DNA of 64,000 bases, taken from positions 18,406 through 82,405 of the forward strand of contig JAUXQT010000030.1 in assembly GCA_030682135.1 (NCBI GenBank), read 5' to 3'. The position numbers and the translations under genes were made by a program. The notes under the pieces were generated by a model. It was not told the origin of the DNA, made no database searches, and worked only from the letters and a program-made list of their open reading frames with translations. Source of the DNA: Nitrospirota bacterium. Lineage in GTDB: Bacteria > Nitrospirota > Nitrospiria > Nitrospirales > Nitrospiraceae. Below are positions 24,469 to 33,511 of this stretch, piece after piece; the first letter of the stretch is position 1, and every line of letters starts with the position of its first letter.

Positions 24469-24678
24469 ATGGCAGTACAAAAGCCTATTACAGACCGTAT
24501 TTTCGAATGCCTGCACGGTACTGAGGAATACGAGTTCGAGGCCCTCGTGGCTCGCTACCCGCAGTTCACCTGGAATGAGCTCTTTCAAGAGGTGTCTCGC
24601 TTGAATCGAACCGGGCAGGTGATCATTACAAGAAATGTGGGAATCTTTACCCTGAGGCAGGCGCCGGCGATGAAATAA
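24469..24678 (+). CDS. Small winged-helix-like hypothetical protein
   Basis: 69 residues from ATG 24469 with AAGGAG ten bases upstream. Sequence DRIFECLHGTEEYEFEALV, YPQFTWNELFQEVSRLNRTGQVIITRNVGIFTL looks like a minimal winged helix (three helices and a hairpin). Function unknown; may bind DNA. Confidence 0.6.
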   Translation: MAVQKPITDRIFECLHGTEEYEFEALVARYPQFTWNELFQEVSRLNRTGQVIITRNVGIFTLRQAPAMK

Positions 24679-24803
24679 ACACCTGCCAGAAAACATAACC
24701 AGTCCCCTTCTGCAACGGGAGGCGGGGAACTGCTTTGCCTGGCCTCTATGGACCAGACCAATCTGAGCCAGTACAATGCTCCCATATCTTGTCTCTGTTG
24801 CGT

Positions 24804-25232
24804 ATGCTTCCCACGATGATACTTCCACGCCCGACAGATCAGCTTGCAGGCTGTTGCTGGTTGCCTCGCTTCGCAGCAAAAGTCCGTGCATCCCGCTCCA
24901 AGCAGTTGCCATTTGTGTACCGCTTAGCCTTGGGACATTCACTCGGCATCGATGGAAGTTTTCTGCGCCAGTTCAAAATTTCTCACCAACAGTTTATCCA
25001 CGCAGTCGAACAGGCACCCAGCAACGAGGCCTTGGCGCAATGGTTTCTGACTTTGCCGGCGGTGACTGACATCTCGATCAAGAGCTGGAACCGTCATGCG
25101 CCTCTGCTAGGATCAAAGGGCCACCCCGGATATCTCACACGCCATCTGATCAAGTGGGTACTGTACCCAAAGTCGGTGACACATCCAGTGGGAAGCCTGT
25201 TCGAAGCCATTGAGCAGGATGAACGATCATGA
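24804..25232 (+). CDS. DUF5069-family protein
   Basis: 142 residues. LPRPTDQLAGCCWLPRFAAK and LALGHSLGIDGSFLRQFKIS match the DUF5069 pattern (RpxdeLgG...LpR...D+.RA ... GID..fL..F). Cytoplasmic protein of unknown function. Start chosen at ATG 24804; ATG 24816 is also possible, and neither has a good ribosome site. Confidence 0.7.
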   Translation: MLPTMILPRPTDQLAGCCWLPRFAAKVRASRSKQLPFVYRLALGHSLGIDGSFLRQFKISHQQFIHAVEQAPSNEALAQWFLTLPAVTDISIKSWNRHAPLLGSKGHPGYLTRHLIKWVLYPKSVTHPVGSLFEAIEQDERS

Positions 25233-25336
25233 GGGCAGGAATGCCACCTGCCTCACTTCGCGGCCGGTGGCAAGCATTCGTCCAACACTTCCTGTAGAAT
25301 CTCTCCGTAACAAGTATCCATCCTCCCGGAGCTTGC

Positions 25337-25666
25337 ATGACACGGGGCAATCAGTCTCATCAGGACCAGAGCCATCGAGAGCGGGCGCTCAAACTATTTC
25401 CCTGGATCTGTGCGCATTGCGGCCGCGAGTTCGACGGCAAGAAACTCCACCAGCTCACGGTCCATCACAAGGACCATAACCACGACAACAATCCGCCGGA
25501 TGGGAGCAACTGGGAATTGCTCTGTCTCTACTGCCACGACAATGAACACCAGCGCTATCGCGTGGCTGACGCGCCCGGTGAGGCGCCACCGAGCCATGAG
25601 CAGGATCGGCCTTCAACCTTCACGCCCTTCTCCCACCTCACGGACTTGCTCAAACAGAAATCATAG
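25337..25666 (+). CDS. YajD-like HNH nuclease
   Basis: 109 residues. ICAHCGREF zinc pair, LTVHHKDHNHDNNPPDGSNW with the HH of the motif, and LLCLYCHDNEHQRY with the second Cys pair and final His. Matches the YajD family of small HNH proteins; a nuclease role is predicted, not shown. Short spacing from the preceding DUF5069 gene allows co-transcription. Confidence 0.85.
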   Translation: MTRGNQSHQDQSHRERALKLFPWICAHCGREFDGKKLHQLTVHHKDHNHDNNPPDGSNWELLCLYCHDNEHQRYRVADAPGEAPPSHEQDRPSTFTPFSHLTDLLKQKS

Positions 25667-25749
25667 TGGCACCAATAGGTGGGATCGCAAACAACAGTTC
25701 AACATGAGTGCGAGGGATACCCGATAGGGTCCCCCCGCACCTCTAGACC

Positions 25750-26196
25750 TTACTTCTTCTCGACGATATCGCTCTTCATCGGGCCGAGCACGCCCAGGAG
25801 TTCATCCTTCTCTGTCTTGCCGACCTTGTGGTGATCCAACGCAGCCACTAAGTCTTCGACGAGGGCTCCGAAGGCCGCATCGTGCACGCCCATCCCGGCA
25901 TGCGTCTGCTTCATCGTGCGACCGGTGTATTTGCATGGTCCGCCACTTGCCTCACAAATCTGATTGACGAGATGCATCTTGAGTTTTGTGAGATCCGTGC
26001 TCCCGAAGAATCCGTTGATGCGTTTATCTCCTCCGACGTTGCCGACGAAGGTCTCCACCACTGCCGTGATTGCTCCCTTGCCACCCAGCCGGTCATACAA
26101 CGACTTGGCCGCAACCCCGTCAGCCGCATGGCCCTGTCCGACCATCAACACCACACTCATCACAACGATACCCATGAAACCCTGCTGCTTCATCAC
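25750..26196 (-). CDS. Exported group I truncated hemoglobin
   Basis: 148 residues. Signal peptide at 1-24 (IVVMSVVLMVGQGHAADG) followed by SLYDRLGGKGAITAVVETFV, the start of group I truncated globins, and KQTHAGMGV carrying the proximal heme His. Most truncated globins are cytoplasmic; this one should act in the periplasm, perhaps in NO or oxygen handling. It closes a minus-strand series with a MarR regulator and a CxxC protein, so it may be their target. Confidence 0.85.
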   Translation of the reverse strand: MMKQQGFMGIVVMSVVLMVGQGHAADGVAAKSLYDRLGGKGAITAVVETFVGNVGGDKRINGFFGSTDLTKLKMHLVNQICEASGGPCKYTGRTMKQTHAGMGVHDAAFGALVEDLVAALDHHKVGKTEKDELLGVLGPMKSDIVEKK

Positions 26197-26226
26197 ACTC
26201 CTCCTTTTGTTATGAATATACCGGGC

Positions 26227-26895
26227 TCATCGCCCCTCTCCTCCCCCAAGAAACCTCTCCCATCGGCGCACCTGCTCGATCTCAGCCCCTGGCATAAATT
26301 CAGGACAATCGAGCCGCAACTGGCCTTCACCAATCGCCTTGTTCATCAAACCGCAATGATGCGGTTTCGCGGCATCACTGTGGATATGGGGCTGAAAATA
26401 GGTGCAACCGGCGCACATCCGCACGACCGAGATCGCCCCTTGCTCTTGTAGTGAGTGAATCACCTTGGTGAGCCCCCGTAACAACACCGCTTGCTCGTCG
26501 GGCGTGAGACTCTTCACGCCGGCTTGAACAACCTGTGTCCAACCCGTGACGCGCTGGGCTTCTCGCCTACCGGCTGCTGTGAGCGTAATGACGAGTGCGC
26601 GCTGATCTTCCGCCGATCGGGCTTTGTGCACGAACTTCTTCTCCACGAGGGTCATGACCGCTTCGCTGGCCGTAGCCGCCGTCAGACACAACTCTGTCGC
26701 GACGTCATTCAGCCGAACGGGTTGGGCCGCGCGATCGGCCAGAAATCCAAGGATTTGCCCTTGCGTCGGCGTGAGCTTTTGCGCCGTACCGCCTTCCCAG
26801 GCTTGGCTTCGTAGGGCCGTCGCGATTTTGGTCAGTCCGACCGTAATATGATCGACGGTCGACTTCTCCCCCAGCAGGGGAAGCTGTTTGCCCAT
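26227..26895 (-). CDS. MarR-family regulator with Cys/His-rich C-terminal extension
   Basis: 222 residues, longer than the usual 140-150. Winged helix at about 55-110 (LNDVATELCLTAATASEAV ... KFVHKARSAEDQRALVITLT). From about residue 160 an added segment has CAGCTYFQPHIHSD, then HHCGLMN and LRLDCPEF: four Cys and several His able to bind a metal or Fe-S cluster. It is therefore a likely redox or metal sensor. Lies 30 bases before the globin gene, which it may control. Confidence 0.85.
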   Translation of the reverse strand: MGKQLPLLGEKSTVDHITVGLTKIATALRSQAWEGGTAQKLTPTQGQILGFLADRAAQPVRLNDVATELCLTAATASEAVMTLVEKKFVHKARSAEDQRALVITLTAAGRREAQRVTGWTQVVQAGVKSLTPDEQAVLLRGLTKVIHSLQEQGAISVVRMCAGCTYFQPHIHSDAAKPHHCGLMNKAIGEGQLRLDCPEFMPGAEIEQVRRWERFLGGGEGR

Positions 26896-26910
26896 CTCTC
26901 GCCCCCTCTC

Positions 26911-27165
26911 CTATGCCGATAACGGCACAATGAATCCGCCCAACTGTCGATACTCCCGCTGCTGATGTTCCGTGAACATGACCAAGGGCTCCTGGTGACA
27001 CAACCGGCATTCCTCCGCCGTCACGGCGACCGCCGCATATCCCTCCGTCTTCACATACTCACTGGCCAACCTGAGCGCAGTGATTTGGTCGCCGGCCATG
27101 ACATCAAAATGCAGGGTCTTTCCCGGCACCTCCACCCACACATCGAACACCTTCACCGTATCCAT
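26911..27165 (-). CDS. Small hypothetical protein with CxxC motif
   Basis: 84 residues from ATG 27165 with GGGAGG before it. The N-terminal two thirds (VFDVWVEVPGKTLHFDVMAG) looks like a beta-grasp-type domain, then ECRLCHQEPL provides a Cys pair. First gene of the minus-strand series with the MarR regulator (15-base gap) and globin. Function unknown. Confidence 0.65.
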   Translation of the reverse strand: MDTVKVFDVWVEVPGKTLHFDVMAGDQITALRLASEYVKTEGYAAVAVTAEECRLCHQEPLVMFTEHQQREYRQLGGFIVPLSA

Positions 27166-27440
27166 CCCAGCCTCCCTCTGACGTCGTGAATCATTCATCA
27201 TTCAGGAGTCCATACTATATAGATAGGAACACTTCTCTGTCAAGCGCCCCTTTCGCAGTAGCAGAGACTGCTCGACACCCTACCGACCGAGACGACACAC
27301 CTCCAATTGCGAGATGCGTCAGTCTCCCGCTTTGAGGTAGACTGACGACCCTGACACGGAGACTCCCCGCCCCTGCTGCAAGGGCAATCTCCGACGGACC
27401 TCTTGATGGGACCACCCCTCCGCCAACACTTGGAGCATAC

Positions 27441-27836
27441 ATGCCGCATGTCTTGATCATTCATGAAGTCGAAGCCTATCCGGCATGGAAAGCCGTATTC
27501 GACCAAGCAGCAGGCATCAGAAAACGCGCGGGGGAGATCAGCTACCAATTACTTCGATACGACAACGAGGCCAACCGCATCGTCCACTTCTCTGCCTGGT
27601 CCTCGCTGGACAATGCCCGTCGTTTTTTCGAGTCCCCGGAGCTCATTGAGATCAGAAGACAGGCCGGTGTGAAAGCGCCAGAATTTATCTACCTGCACGA
27701 GATTGAACGCGGCCTGCTCCAGCAGGATGCTGAAAAAGTCCGCCCGCGGCATTCTCGCTTCATGAAGAGGCTCAACGTACCAACCAGTACGCCTCGCCTC
27801 TTCGCTCGCTGCGGCCTTGCTGAACGGCCTTTTTGA
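27441..27836 (+). CDS. ABM-like (dimeric alpha-beta barrel) protein with repeat-derived tail
   Basis: 131 residues. Residues 1-92 resemble the antibiotic biosynthesis monooxygenase-like ferredoxin fold (HVLIIHEVEAYPAWKAVFD, FSAWSSLDNARRFFESPEL). From residue 95 the frame enters the palindromic element at 27723, so the last 37 residues are encoded by repeat DNA. TTGGAG precedes the ATG. Members act on small aromatic or heme-like molecules; substrate unknown. Confidence 0.7.
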   Translation: MPHVLIIHEVEAYPAWKAVFDQAAGIRKRAGEISYQLLRYDNEANRIVHFSAWSSLDNARRFFESPELIEIRRQAGVKAPEFIYLHEIERGLLQQDAEKVRPRHSRFMKRLNVPTSTPRLFARCGLAERPF

Positions 27837-27844
27837 GCATCCTG
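27723..27844. repeat. Palindromic intergenic element (copy 5), inside a coding frame
   Basis: Runs CAGGATGCTGAAAAAGTCC to GGCCTTTTTGAGCATCCTG. Orientation is inverted relative to copy 2. Covers the 3' end of the ABM-like gene. Confidence 0.8.
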
Positions 27845-28064
27845 TGGTTGTTCAGGCCGTGGTGCCGCTCGGAGTATTGTGGCTATTCTTTTCGCATTTA
27901 CCGAGTTTTTCCGCAGCCTGCTAGTCTTGAGATGGCATACCCACCTCCCACCTTGACTCAGACTTGCTAGCCGAATATTTTCACGCTGACAGTTCGTACA
28001 GAAGCGAGACCGTACGGCCTCTCGAACAGAGACAATCTTTACAATTACCAAGGAGGTGCGCGTG

Positions 28065-28250
28065 ATGAGGTTCGTGAAAGTGCAGGATGAGGAACGGAGC
28101 GGTGAAGTGGCGATCAATCTTGATCTCGTCCGAGAGGCTCACTTTGGAGGGGGATTACTGCACCTCTACTTCGAGCGCAGCTCGACGGCACAGGATGACA
28201 TGACATTTACCGGTGAGAATGCTCAGAAAATCTGGGCCGCGATGGGATAG
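28065..28250 (+). CDS. Small hypothetical protein
   Basis: 61 residues from ATG 28065, with AAGGAGG eight bases upstream. MRFVKVQDEERSGEVAINLD and LVREAHFGGGLLHLYFERS suggest a small beta-rich fold. No family recognised. The strong ribosome site supports that it is expressed. Confidence 0.6.
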   Translation: MRFVKVQDEERSGEVAINLDLVREAHFGGGLLHLYFERSSTAQDDMTFTGENAQKIWAAMG

Positions 28251-28488
28251 CACGGATTGGAACAGGAATGGGATGGAGGCAACGGTCGACGGAAGTCCGG
28301 CGCGGGGTTTCTGTGCGAGCATATACCTCAACCGCCGAGATGGACGCGCCCCCTACGCCGCACCTCATCGCAGGCGCGATGAGGCATGCGGAAAGAAAAT
28401 CCGGCGATTGAGAGATACTCCTGTTGAGGGCCTGCAGGATGGAAGGACCTACGAAACGAACTCAAGCACGTTGCGCTGAACAGACACG

Positions 28489-28935
28489 TCAGCCAACCTC
28501 GATCGTCAGATCGTGTAAGTGCTCCATGCCAAAACACATCAACGTACAATAAATCTTATAGTTCTGTGCCCCCTTGTCTCCGGCAATAAAATCAAGGGTG
28601 GCCTGCCTATTCTTCAGACTGAGCTCCTTCGTTTCCGCAACGATTTCCTTGCCGTTATGCAGGGCAAATGCATGCACAAATCCATGTTGCTCCTCAGCGG
28701 CGCGCATGAGATCGCGCAAAACTTCAGAGGTCTTCTCGTCAAAAATAAATGTTACGCGCACAGATTCGCCCTTCTTAACATGGAAAGGCGCGTCAATGAG
28801 ACGTCCATTCGTATCACTGAAACCGTCTTTGTTGACCTTGATCTTGAACTCAATATCGGGATTTCCCGCCCCCGCATCAAGCGCGCAGACAACTGAAATA
28901 AATACCGCAATACACAGTACCAACGCTCGTTTCAA
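28489..28935 (-). CDS. Periplasmic cupredoxin-like protein
   Basis: 148 residues. Signal peptide 1-23 (LVLCIAVFISVVCALDAGAG). The rest is a beta-sandwich pattern with HVKKGESVRVTFIFDE, FVHAFALHNGKEI (a possible ligand His), and YCTLMCFGMEHLHDLTIEV near the end, a Cys-x3-Cys plus Met/His loop like that of CuA or copper chaperone cupredoxins. Probably binds copper or carries electrons. Ends close to the next minus-strand gene, which may share the transcript. Confidence 0.7.
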   Translation of the reverse strand: MKRALVLCIAVFISVVCALDAGAGNPDIEFKIKVNKDGFSDTNGRLIDAPFHVKKGESVRVTFIFDEKTSEVLRDLMRAAEEQHGFVHAFALHNGKEIVAETKELSLKNRQATLDFIAGDKGAQNYKIYCTLMCFGMEHLHDLTIEVG

Positions 28936-28966
28936 AATCTGATCCTCCGCTACAAGTTACAATACG

Positions 28967-29257
28967 TTATGGCATCGAGATAATCGGAATCTCCCGTGCC
29001 GACTCTTCCCTGAACTCCTCCATCTTTTGATGGAGAGCGCTTAGAATTACAGGGTCTTTCCTGCAGGCCTCGTTGCACTTTTCCCCCATGTGCAGAATGG
29101 AACACTCATCCAATACGGTAAGCTTCCCGCGCACCCCATTCAACTCGAAGCGGACTTTCACCGGCTCCTGGTGCAGAGGGCAAATCGTTTCGGCAACAAC
29201 CATATCCTTAACGAAATTCGGATGCTTTGCAAACAGGTCTGCCATACGCGCACCCAT
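28967..29257 (-). CDS. Cys-rich hypothetical protein
   Basis: 96 residues with four Cys and several His: TICPLHQEPVKVRFEL, LDECSILHMGEKCNEACRKD. The spacing suggests metal or cluster binding. It lies 31 bases upstream of the cupredoxin-like gene on the same strand, so a shared metal-related role is plausible. No family recognised. Confidence 0.6.
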   Translation of the reverse strand: MGARMADLFAKHPNFVKDMVVAETICPLHQEPVKVRFELNGVRGKLTVLDECSILHMGEKCNEACRKDPVILSALHQKMEEFREESAREIPIISMP

Positions 29258-29896
29258 GATGTGACGGGTGAAGATTGAAGCGGGCTGATCCTCTAAACAC
29301 TCTAACAGTACGCGGCTTCTAGCACAAACATCTACAAGTTTGTACAGACGACGAGTTGAATCCGCGGAATCTCGATCGCGACATTCCTACAGTTCTGTTG
29401 ATGATTCAGACTTGGCAACTTGCCTGTACTTGTGCCGGGCTCACCCCTAGACAGAGACTCAACGAACCGGCAAGTCCAGGCCTTCTTCTCGTTCACCATG
29501 AAGCCTATGTCTAGTTGTGCCGAGCAGCCCGTAAAAGTCAGTGAACCGGAGTGCGCACTGGTTGTGGCGTGGTCGGAAGGTTAGTCTAAACGCTGGGTTG
29601 GCGATGAGCTGGATGGATGAGATCGCTGGCCTGGCAGATCCGGCCGTGATCATGGTCGTGCCGCGCATGGCACACACACCTGGTTCCGGTCTTGGGGTCG
29701 CACGATAGCGCCTCTTCTGACTTGATACTATTCTCCTATCCTGATAGAAGTTTTGTCGCACTTTATATGAGCAGGCCGTTACGGCCTGTAATAATTCTCA
29801 CTACAATCTCACCGCCAATCTCTTCGACTTCCATGAAATGGGACTCACCTTCAACTAGCTACTCATCCATCAAGACCCCTAAAGGAGAAACTGATT
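29258..29896. other. Long intergenic region, no gene recognised
   Basis: About 640 bases between divergent genes. The only frame over 90 codons (29459-29761, minus) has Arg/Pro-rich sequence and no ribosome site. Nothing else was seen except the leader of the CBS gene. Confidence 0.35.
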
Positions 29897-30340
29897 ATGC
29901 GACGTGTTGATTACATGGTAGGTGCCAGGGATTTCTCAACGCTCAAGGCAGAGCACTTCATGCAAGATGTCGTGTCGTACTACCGGGTTGAGACTACGGG
30001 AGATAAACTGGCTGGGGCGATCTCTGAAGGCGGCTTCGGGAGCGTTCCCATTTTAGCCGAAGACGGCAAGGTGCTGGGGATTGTGAGTGAGTTCGATTTG
30101 CTGAAAGCAATCATGGACGGCAAAGAACTGACCAAGGTGACGGCAGGGGATATTATGACCAAGGGGGCGATCTCCGTGACCCAGGATACGCCAGCAATGG
30201 AGATCATTACCCTACTGCAGAGCAAACATCTCATTCGGGTTGCCGTGGCTGACGCTGATGGCAAGCTAGTCGGCATCGTCTCTCGCAGAGACATCCTTTT
30301 GGGCTACGTCAGAGCGACCAAGCCGATGTGGACGTTCTGA
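29897..30340 (+). CDS. Two-CBS-domain protein
   Basis: 147 residues. CBS 1 at about 20-75 (HFMQDVVSYYRVET ... VLGIVSEFDLLKAI), CBS 2 at about 85-140 (IMTKGAISVTQDTPAMEII ... LVGIVSRRDILLGYV). Adenine nucleotide binding expected. AAAGGAG precedes the ATG. Its partner is unknown. Confidence 0.9.
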   Translation: MRRVDYMVGARDFSTLKAEHFMQDVVSYYRVETTGDKLAGAISEGGFGSVPILAEDGKVLGIVSEFDLLKAIMDGKELTKVTAGDIMTKGAISVTQDTPAMEIITLLQSKHLIRVAVADADGKLVGIVSRRDILLGYVRATKPMWTF

Positions 30341-30435
30341 CTTGAGGGCATGAACGAATCAACGCAGACGAGCGAGAAAGAATGAGGGTCCAGTCCTACG
30401 ATCCAACATCGCATTGCGCATGGCAGAAGTCTAGC

Positions 30436-30476
30436 TTCTCTGATTCATCTCGTCTGCTTGGTTTTTCTGGTTTGAC
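30436..30476. repeat. Nonad repeat array
   Basis: Units CTCTGATTC, ATCTCGTCT, GCTTGGTTT, TTCTGGTTT with nine-base period, in the 300-base gap between convergent CBS and methyltransferase genes. Confidence 0.45.
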
Positions 30477-30637
30477 GAAGGAGAGAGGCCGGACAACCCT
30501 GCGCACCAACGAGTCCGTCTCTTAATCGCTCCTCGCCCCTCACGCAACGCTTCCACAAGCCAGGCGCCGCTGGTCGATACACGACAAAGAAATGAACCAC
30601 TTCAGTCTGAAAAATCAAATATCCCGATGTCTTTCTC

Positions 30638-31762
30638 TTAGCAGACCGCAAGGCGCCAGAGGGACGTGAGTTCCGCCGCACGGGCGGCATGGAGCGGGTC
30701 CGTTTGGTCGGAGACACGAGGGTGATTCGGCCTGGCATCGATCTTACCGATCACCCTGAGCCCCGCATTCTCAATAACCGCGAGTAACTCTGCTCTCGTC
30801 CGCAGTTCCAGATGCTCGGCAAGATCCGAGAGCAAGAGCCAGCCTTCTCCTCCCGGCTCCAGGTGTGAAACTAGGCCATTGAGGAATCCGCGCAGCATGC
30901 GGCTTTCGAAATCATAGATCGCCTGTTCGATGGGAGCGCTGGGCCTGGCCGGAACCCAAGGAGGATTACACAGAATGAGCTGAGCCCGGCCCTCCGGAAA
31001 GAGATCAGCCTGCACCACCTCCACTCGGTCGGTGAAACCCAGCCGCGCAAGATTCTCACGCGCACAGATCAGGGCGCGAGGATCTTGATCAGTCGCGACG
31101 ATATGCGGCAGGCCCCGTCGGGCCAGCACCGCAGCCAACACACCCGTCCCTGTCCCGATATCGAACGCCCGTGCACAAGGCGGCAAGGGCGCCTCGGCGA
31201 CCAGGCCCACATATTCACCGCGAGTCGGCGAGAACACACCATAGTGGGGGTGAATGCGGTCACCGAGTGCAGGAATCTCTATGCCTTTCTTCCGCCACTC
31301 ATGCGCACCCACCAGCCCCAGCAATTCGCGCAACGACACCAGTGCGCGCCCGTCAGCAGGCCCATAGGCTTCCGTGCAGGCGAGACGCAGGTCAGGCGCA
31401 CGGCGCAGACGCACCTCATAGTCCTCTTCGAGCGCCACCAGCAACATGCCCAATGTACGGGCGCGCTGAGACTGAGCCTGCCGATGTAAATGGAAGCCCT
31501 CAGCCGGCGACGAGCCAGGCTTGGGGGGATTGCGGTCGACTCGACGCGCCATCGCGTTCAGCAACTGTCGTGCATTCTGAAAGTCGCCCCGCCAGAGCAG
31601 CGCGGTCCCCTCGCAGGCCAGCCGATAGGCGGCGTCGGCGGTCATGCTATCGTTGGCGGTGACCACGCGGGCAGGAGGTGAGGATCCCCATTCCGATCGC
31701 CAGCACGCAGAGCAGGTCTGGCCAGCCTCGATCCAGCTCACCGACGGTGGCCCGGCGGTCAT
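30638..31762 (-). CDS. Class I SAM methyltransferase (MTS/HemK-like)
   Basis: 374 residues. After a Cys-containing N-terminal region and a helical domain (LACEGTALLWRGDFQNARQL), the catalytic domain has FDIGTGTGVLAAVLARRG (motif I), ATDQDPRALICARENL (motif II) and LILCNPPWVPARP, the NPPY-type motif of N-methyltransferases. This points to methylation of an amide or base nitrogen. ATG 31762 has AAGGTG upstream; ATG 31645 is an alternative. Single gene. Confidence 0.82.
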   Translation of the reverse strand: MTAGPPSVSWIEAGQTCSACWRSEWGSSPPARVVTANDSMTADAAYRLACEGTALLWRGDFQNARQLLNAMARRVDRNPPKPGSSPAEGFHLHRQAQSQRARTLGMLLVALEEDYEVRLRRAPDLRLACTEAYGPADGRALVSLRELLGLVGAHEWRKKGIEIPALGDRIHPHYGVFSPTRGEYVGLVAEAPLPPCARAFDIGTGTGVLAAVLARRGLPHIVATDQDPRALICARENLARLGFTDRVEVVQADLFPEGRAQLILCNPPWVPARPSAPIEQAIYDFESRMLRGFLNGLVSHLEPGGEGWLLLSDLAEHLELRTRAELLAVIENAGLRVIGKIDARPNHPRVSDQTDPLHAARAAELTSLWRLAVC

Positions 31763-31956
31763 GACCGCACCTTGCAGGCACGTATTGTATCTAGGCGGAC
31801 AATCTCTTCGTTCATGTTGCGTCTATGGAGGAAACCCCGGGACCACCGGCAGGTAGGTCGTTGTTCTGGCATGTGGCCTGGTGGCCAGAATGATCAGTCA
31901 ATCACATCTGAGGAGTGGCACGCGCAAACTCTCTTCCACACGCTGCCGACGAGGCC

Positions 31957-32202
31957 CTACTGCTCATAGTTCTCGACGACTTGCGGCGGACGCACTTCTG
32001 CTTCGTCCGGATCAAGCCCGACGTCGCGCAGGGCACGCCGCTGGCGCAAGAGGTCCCAGCATTGATCCAGCTCCACCTGAACGTTCGCGAGGCGCTTCCG
32101 ATCGGCTTTGGGGAGTGCCCCTTGCTCATACAGCCGATGCTCCTCTGCGACAAGGTGCTGAATATGATTGAGAACCGGCTGATCTTCAACGTGATTCTCC
32201 AC
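31957..32202 (-). CDS. DUF2630-family protein
   Basis: 81 residues. HIQHLVAEEHRLYEQG and LDQCWDLLRQRRALRDVG followed by RPPQVVENYEQ match DUF2630, a short helical family of unknown function. Full length for the family. Confidence 0.88.
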   Translation of the reverse strand: MENHVEDQPVLNHIQHLVAEEHRLYEQGALPKADRKRLANVQVELDQCWDLLRQRRALRDVGLDPDEAEVRPPQVVENYEQ

Positions 32203-32435
32203 GAGAGCCTCCTCCCATGCGGATGTGATGGAACGGTCAGGCTGTGATGGTACGCCTCCCCGAAACTGTGGTCAATCGATGCGTCGGCCAACGTGATGGT
32301 CTCGCGAAGGGCATCTGACGCACGAGCCGCTCCCCGGAACCATAATCGCCTCGTGCTCTTACCTTCTGCCTCACTCAAGAACAGGGCGGAGCAAACCGAT
32401 ATCTTCTAATAGAGACACCTACCAATGGAGCAACC

Positions 32436-33077
32436 ATGCTGACAGCAATTGGCGACGTCATGCGGCGCGTGTATGAGCGGGGCTGGATTACGACGAGAGA
32501 CGGAAACATCAGCATGCGGAAGCGCGAGGGGAAGTATCTCTACATTACCCCCTCGGGGTGGCGGAAGACCATTGTGCATCCCGAGCATGTCGTGCGGATT
32601 CAAATCGTGTCCGATCCGCTGACTGGCACACTGATTCCCAAGGTCCAAGAAGGGCAGCAACCATCCGGTGAACTCTGGATGCACTGGAACTTACAACGCG
32701 ACACGAAGAAAACTCGAACCGTTGTGCATGTCCATGCCACACACATCGTGGCTGCCATCTATGCGGGCTGCGACCTGCAGGCGGTCAGCGCCGAGTTCCC
32801 TGAAATCTCGCGCTACACCAGAGTGGGGCCAACGGTGCCCGCCTTGCCGGCCCTGTCGCGTGAATTGGCAGACGTGACGGCTGAATGCTTCGACATCGGG
32901 AAGGACGGGGCTCTGGCGTTCGATATCGTGGGGCAAGCCAACCATGGCGTCTGTGCGGTGGCGACCGATCCCTGGGCCGCTTACGAACATATCGAGCGCC
33001 TCGATCACATTTGCGAAATTGTCCTCAAGTCCGGTGTGCACCGCACAATGCGTGCAAATACATCTGCCGCGGCCTAA
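32436..33077 (+). CDS. Class II aldolase/adducin-family protein
   Basis: 213 residues. GWITTRDGNISMRKREG (the GNxS phosphate loop), YITPSGWRK, EGQQPSGELWMH with the catalytic Glu, VHVHATHIVAA with the zinc His pair, and NHGVCAVATD with the third His. Similar to L-fuculose- or ribulose-phosphate aldolases and epimerases, and to methylthioribulose-phosphate dehydratase. The substrate is undecided. GGAG precedes the ATG. Confidence 0.87.
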   Translation: MLTAIGDVMRRVYERGWITTRDGNISMRKREGKYLYITPSGWRKTIVHPEHVVRIQIVSDPLTGTLIPKVQEGQQPSGELWMHWNLQRDTKKTRTVVHVHATHIVAAIYAGCDLQAVSAEFPEISRYTRVGPTVPALPALSRELADVTAECFDIGKDGALAFDIVGQANHGVCAVATDPWAAYEHIERLDHICEIVLKSGVHRTMRANTSAAA

Positions 33078-33511
33078 GGAACCTCCCCCTACTCTGAAGG
33101 CCCACCCCGGGCCAATCGTGAAGCCTACCCCTTGGTTCGTCGTTCGTCTCTCGTCCGAAGAAAAGAGCATATGGCGCATGGCTTATAGCTGAAAGCATCC
33201 CCATAGGGTACCAACCGGATTGTCTTTGCCCGTGCTATACGCCATGCGCATTCGCTCCGTCCTCCCACGATAGACCCTTCACGCTTTACGAACGACGCGT
33301 CCCTCTCTTGCCATACGCTATAGGCCATCAGCTCCTTGCGCCCCAGCCCATCAGCCATCAGCTCTTCTCTTCCTTCTGGCCAGGAGGGCTGGACCAGACC
33401 GCCTCTGAACCAGTAGAATGCACGATCCGCTTTTCCTTCCCCCCTGGCCTCATAGGCTCGTTGGAAACGGTACGACTCGAACAGCATCGCCCTTAACGTG
33501 AAGGAATTATC
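33078..33511. other. Intergenic region rich in heptad repeats
   Basis: About 430 bases. Units ATGGCGC, ATGGCTT, ATAGCTG, AAAGCAT near 33170-33197 are mirrored by GCCATAC, GCTATAG, GCCATCA and later AGCCCAT, CAGCCAT, CAGCTCT near 33310-33365; TTCGTCG, TTCGTCT, CTCGTCC near 33134-33158 belong to the CTCGT family. No gene seen. The ychF promoter should lie at its right end. Confidence 0.5.
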
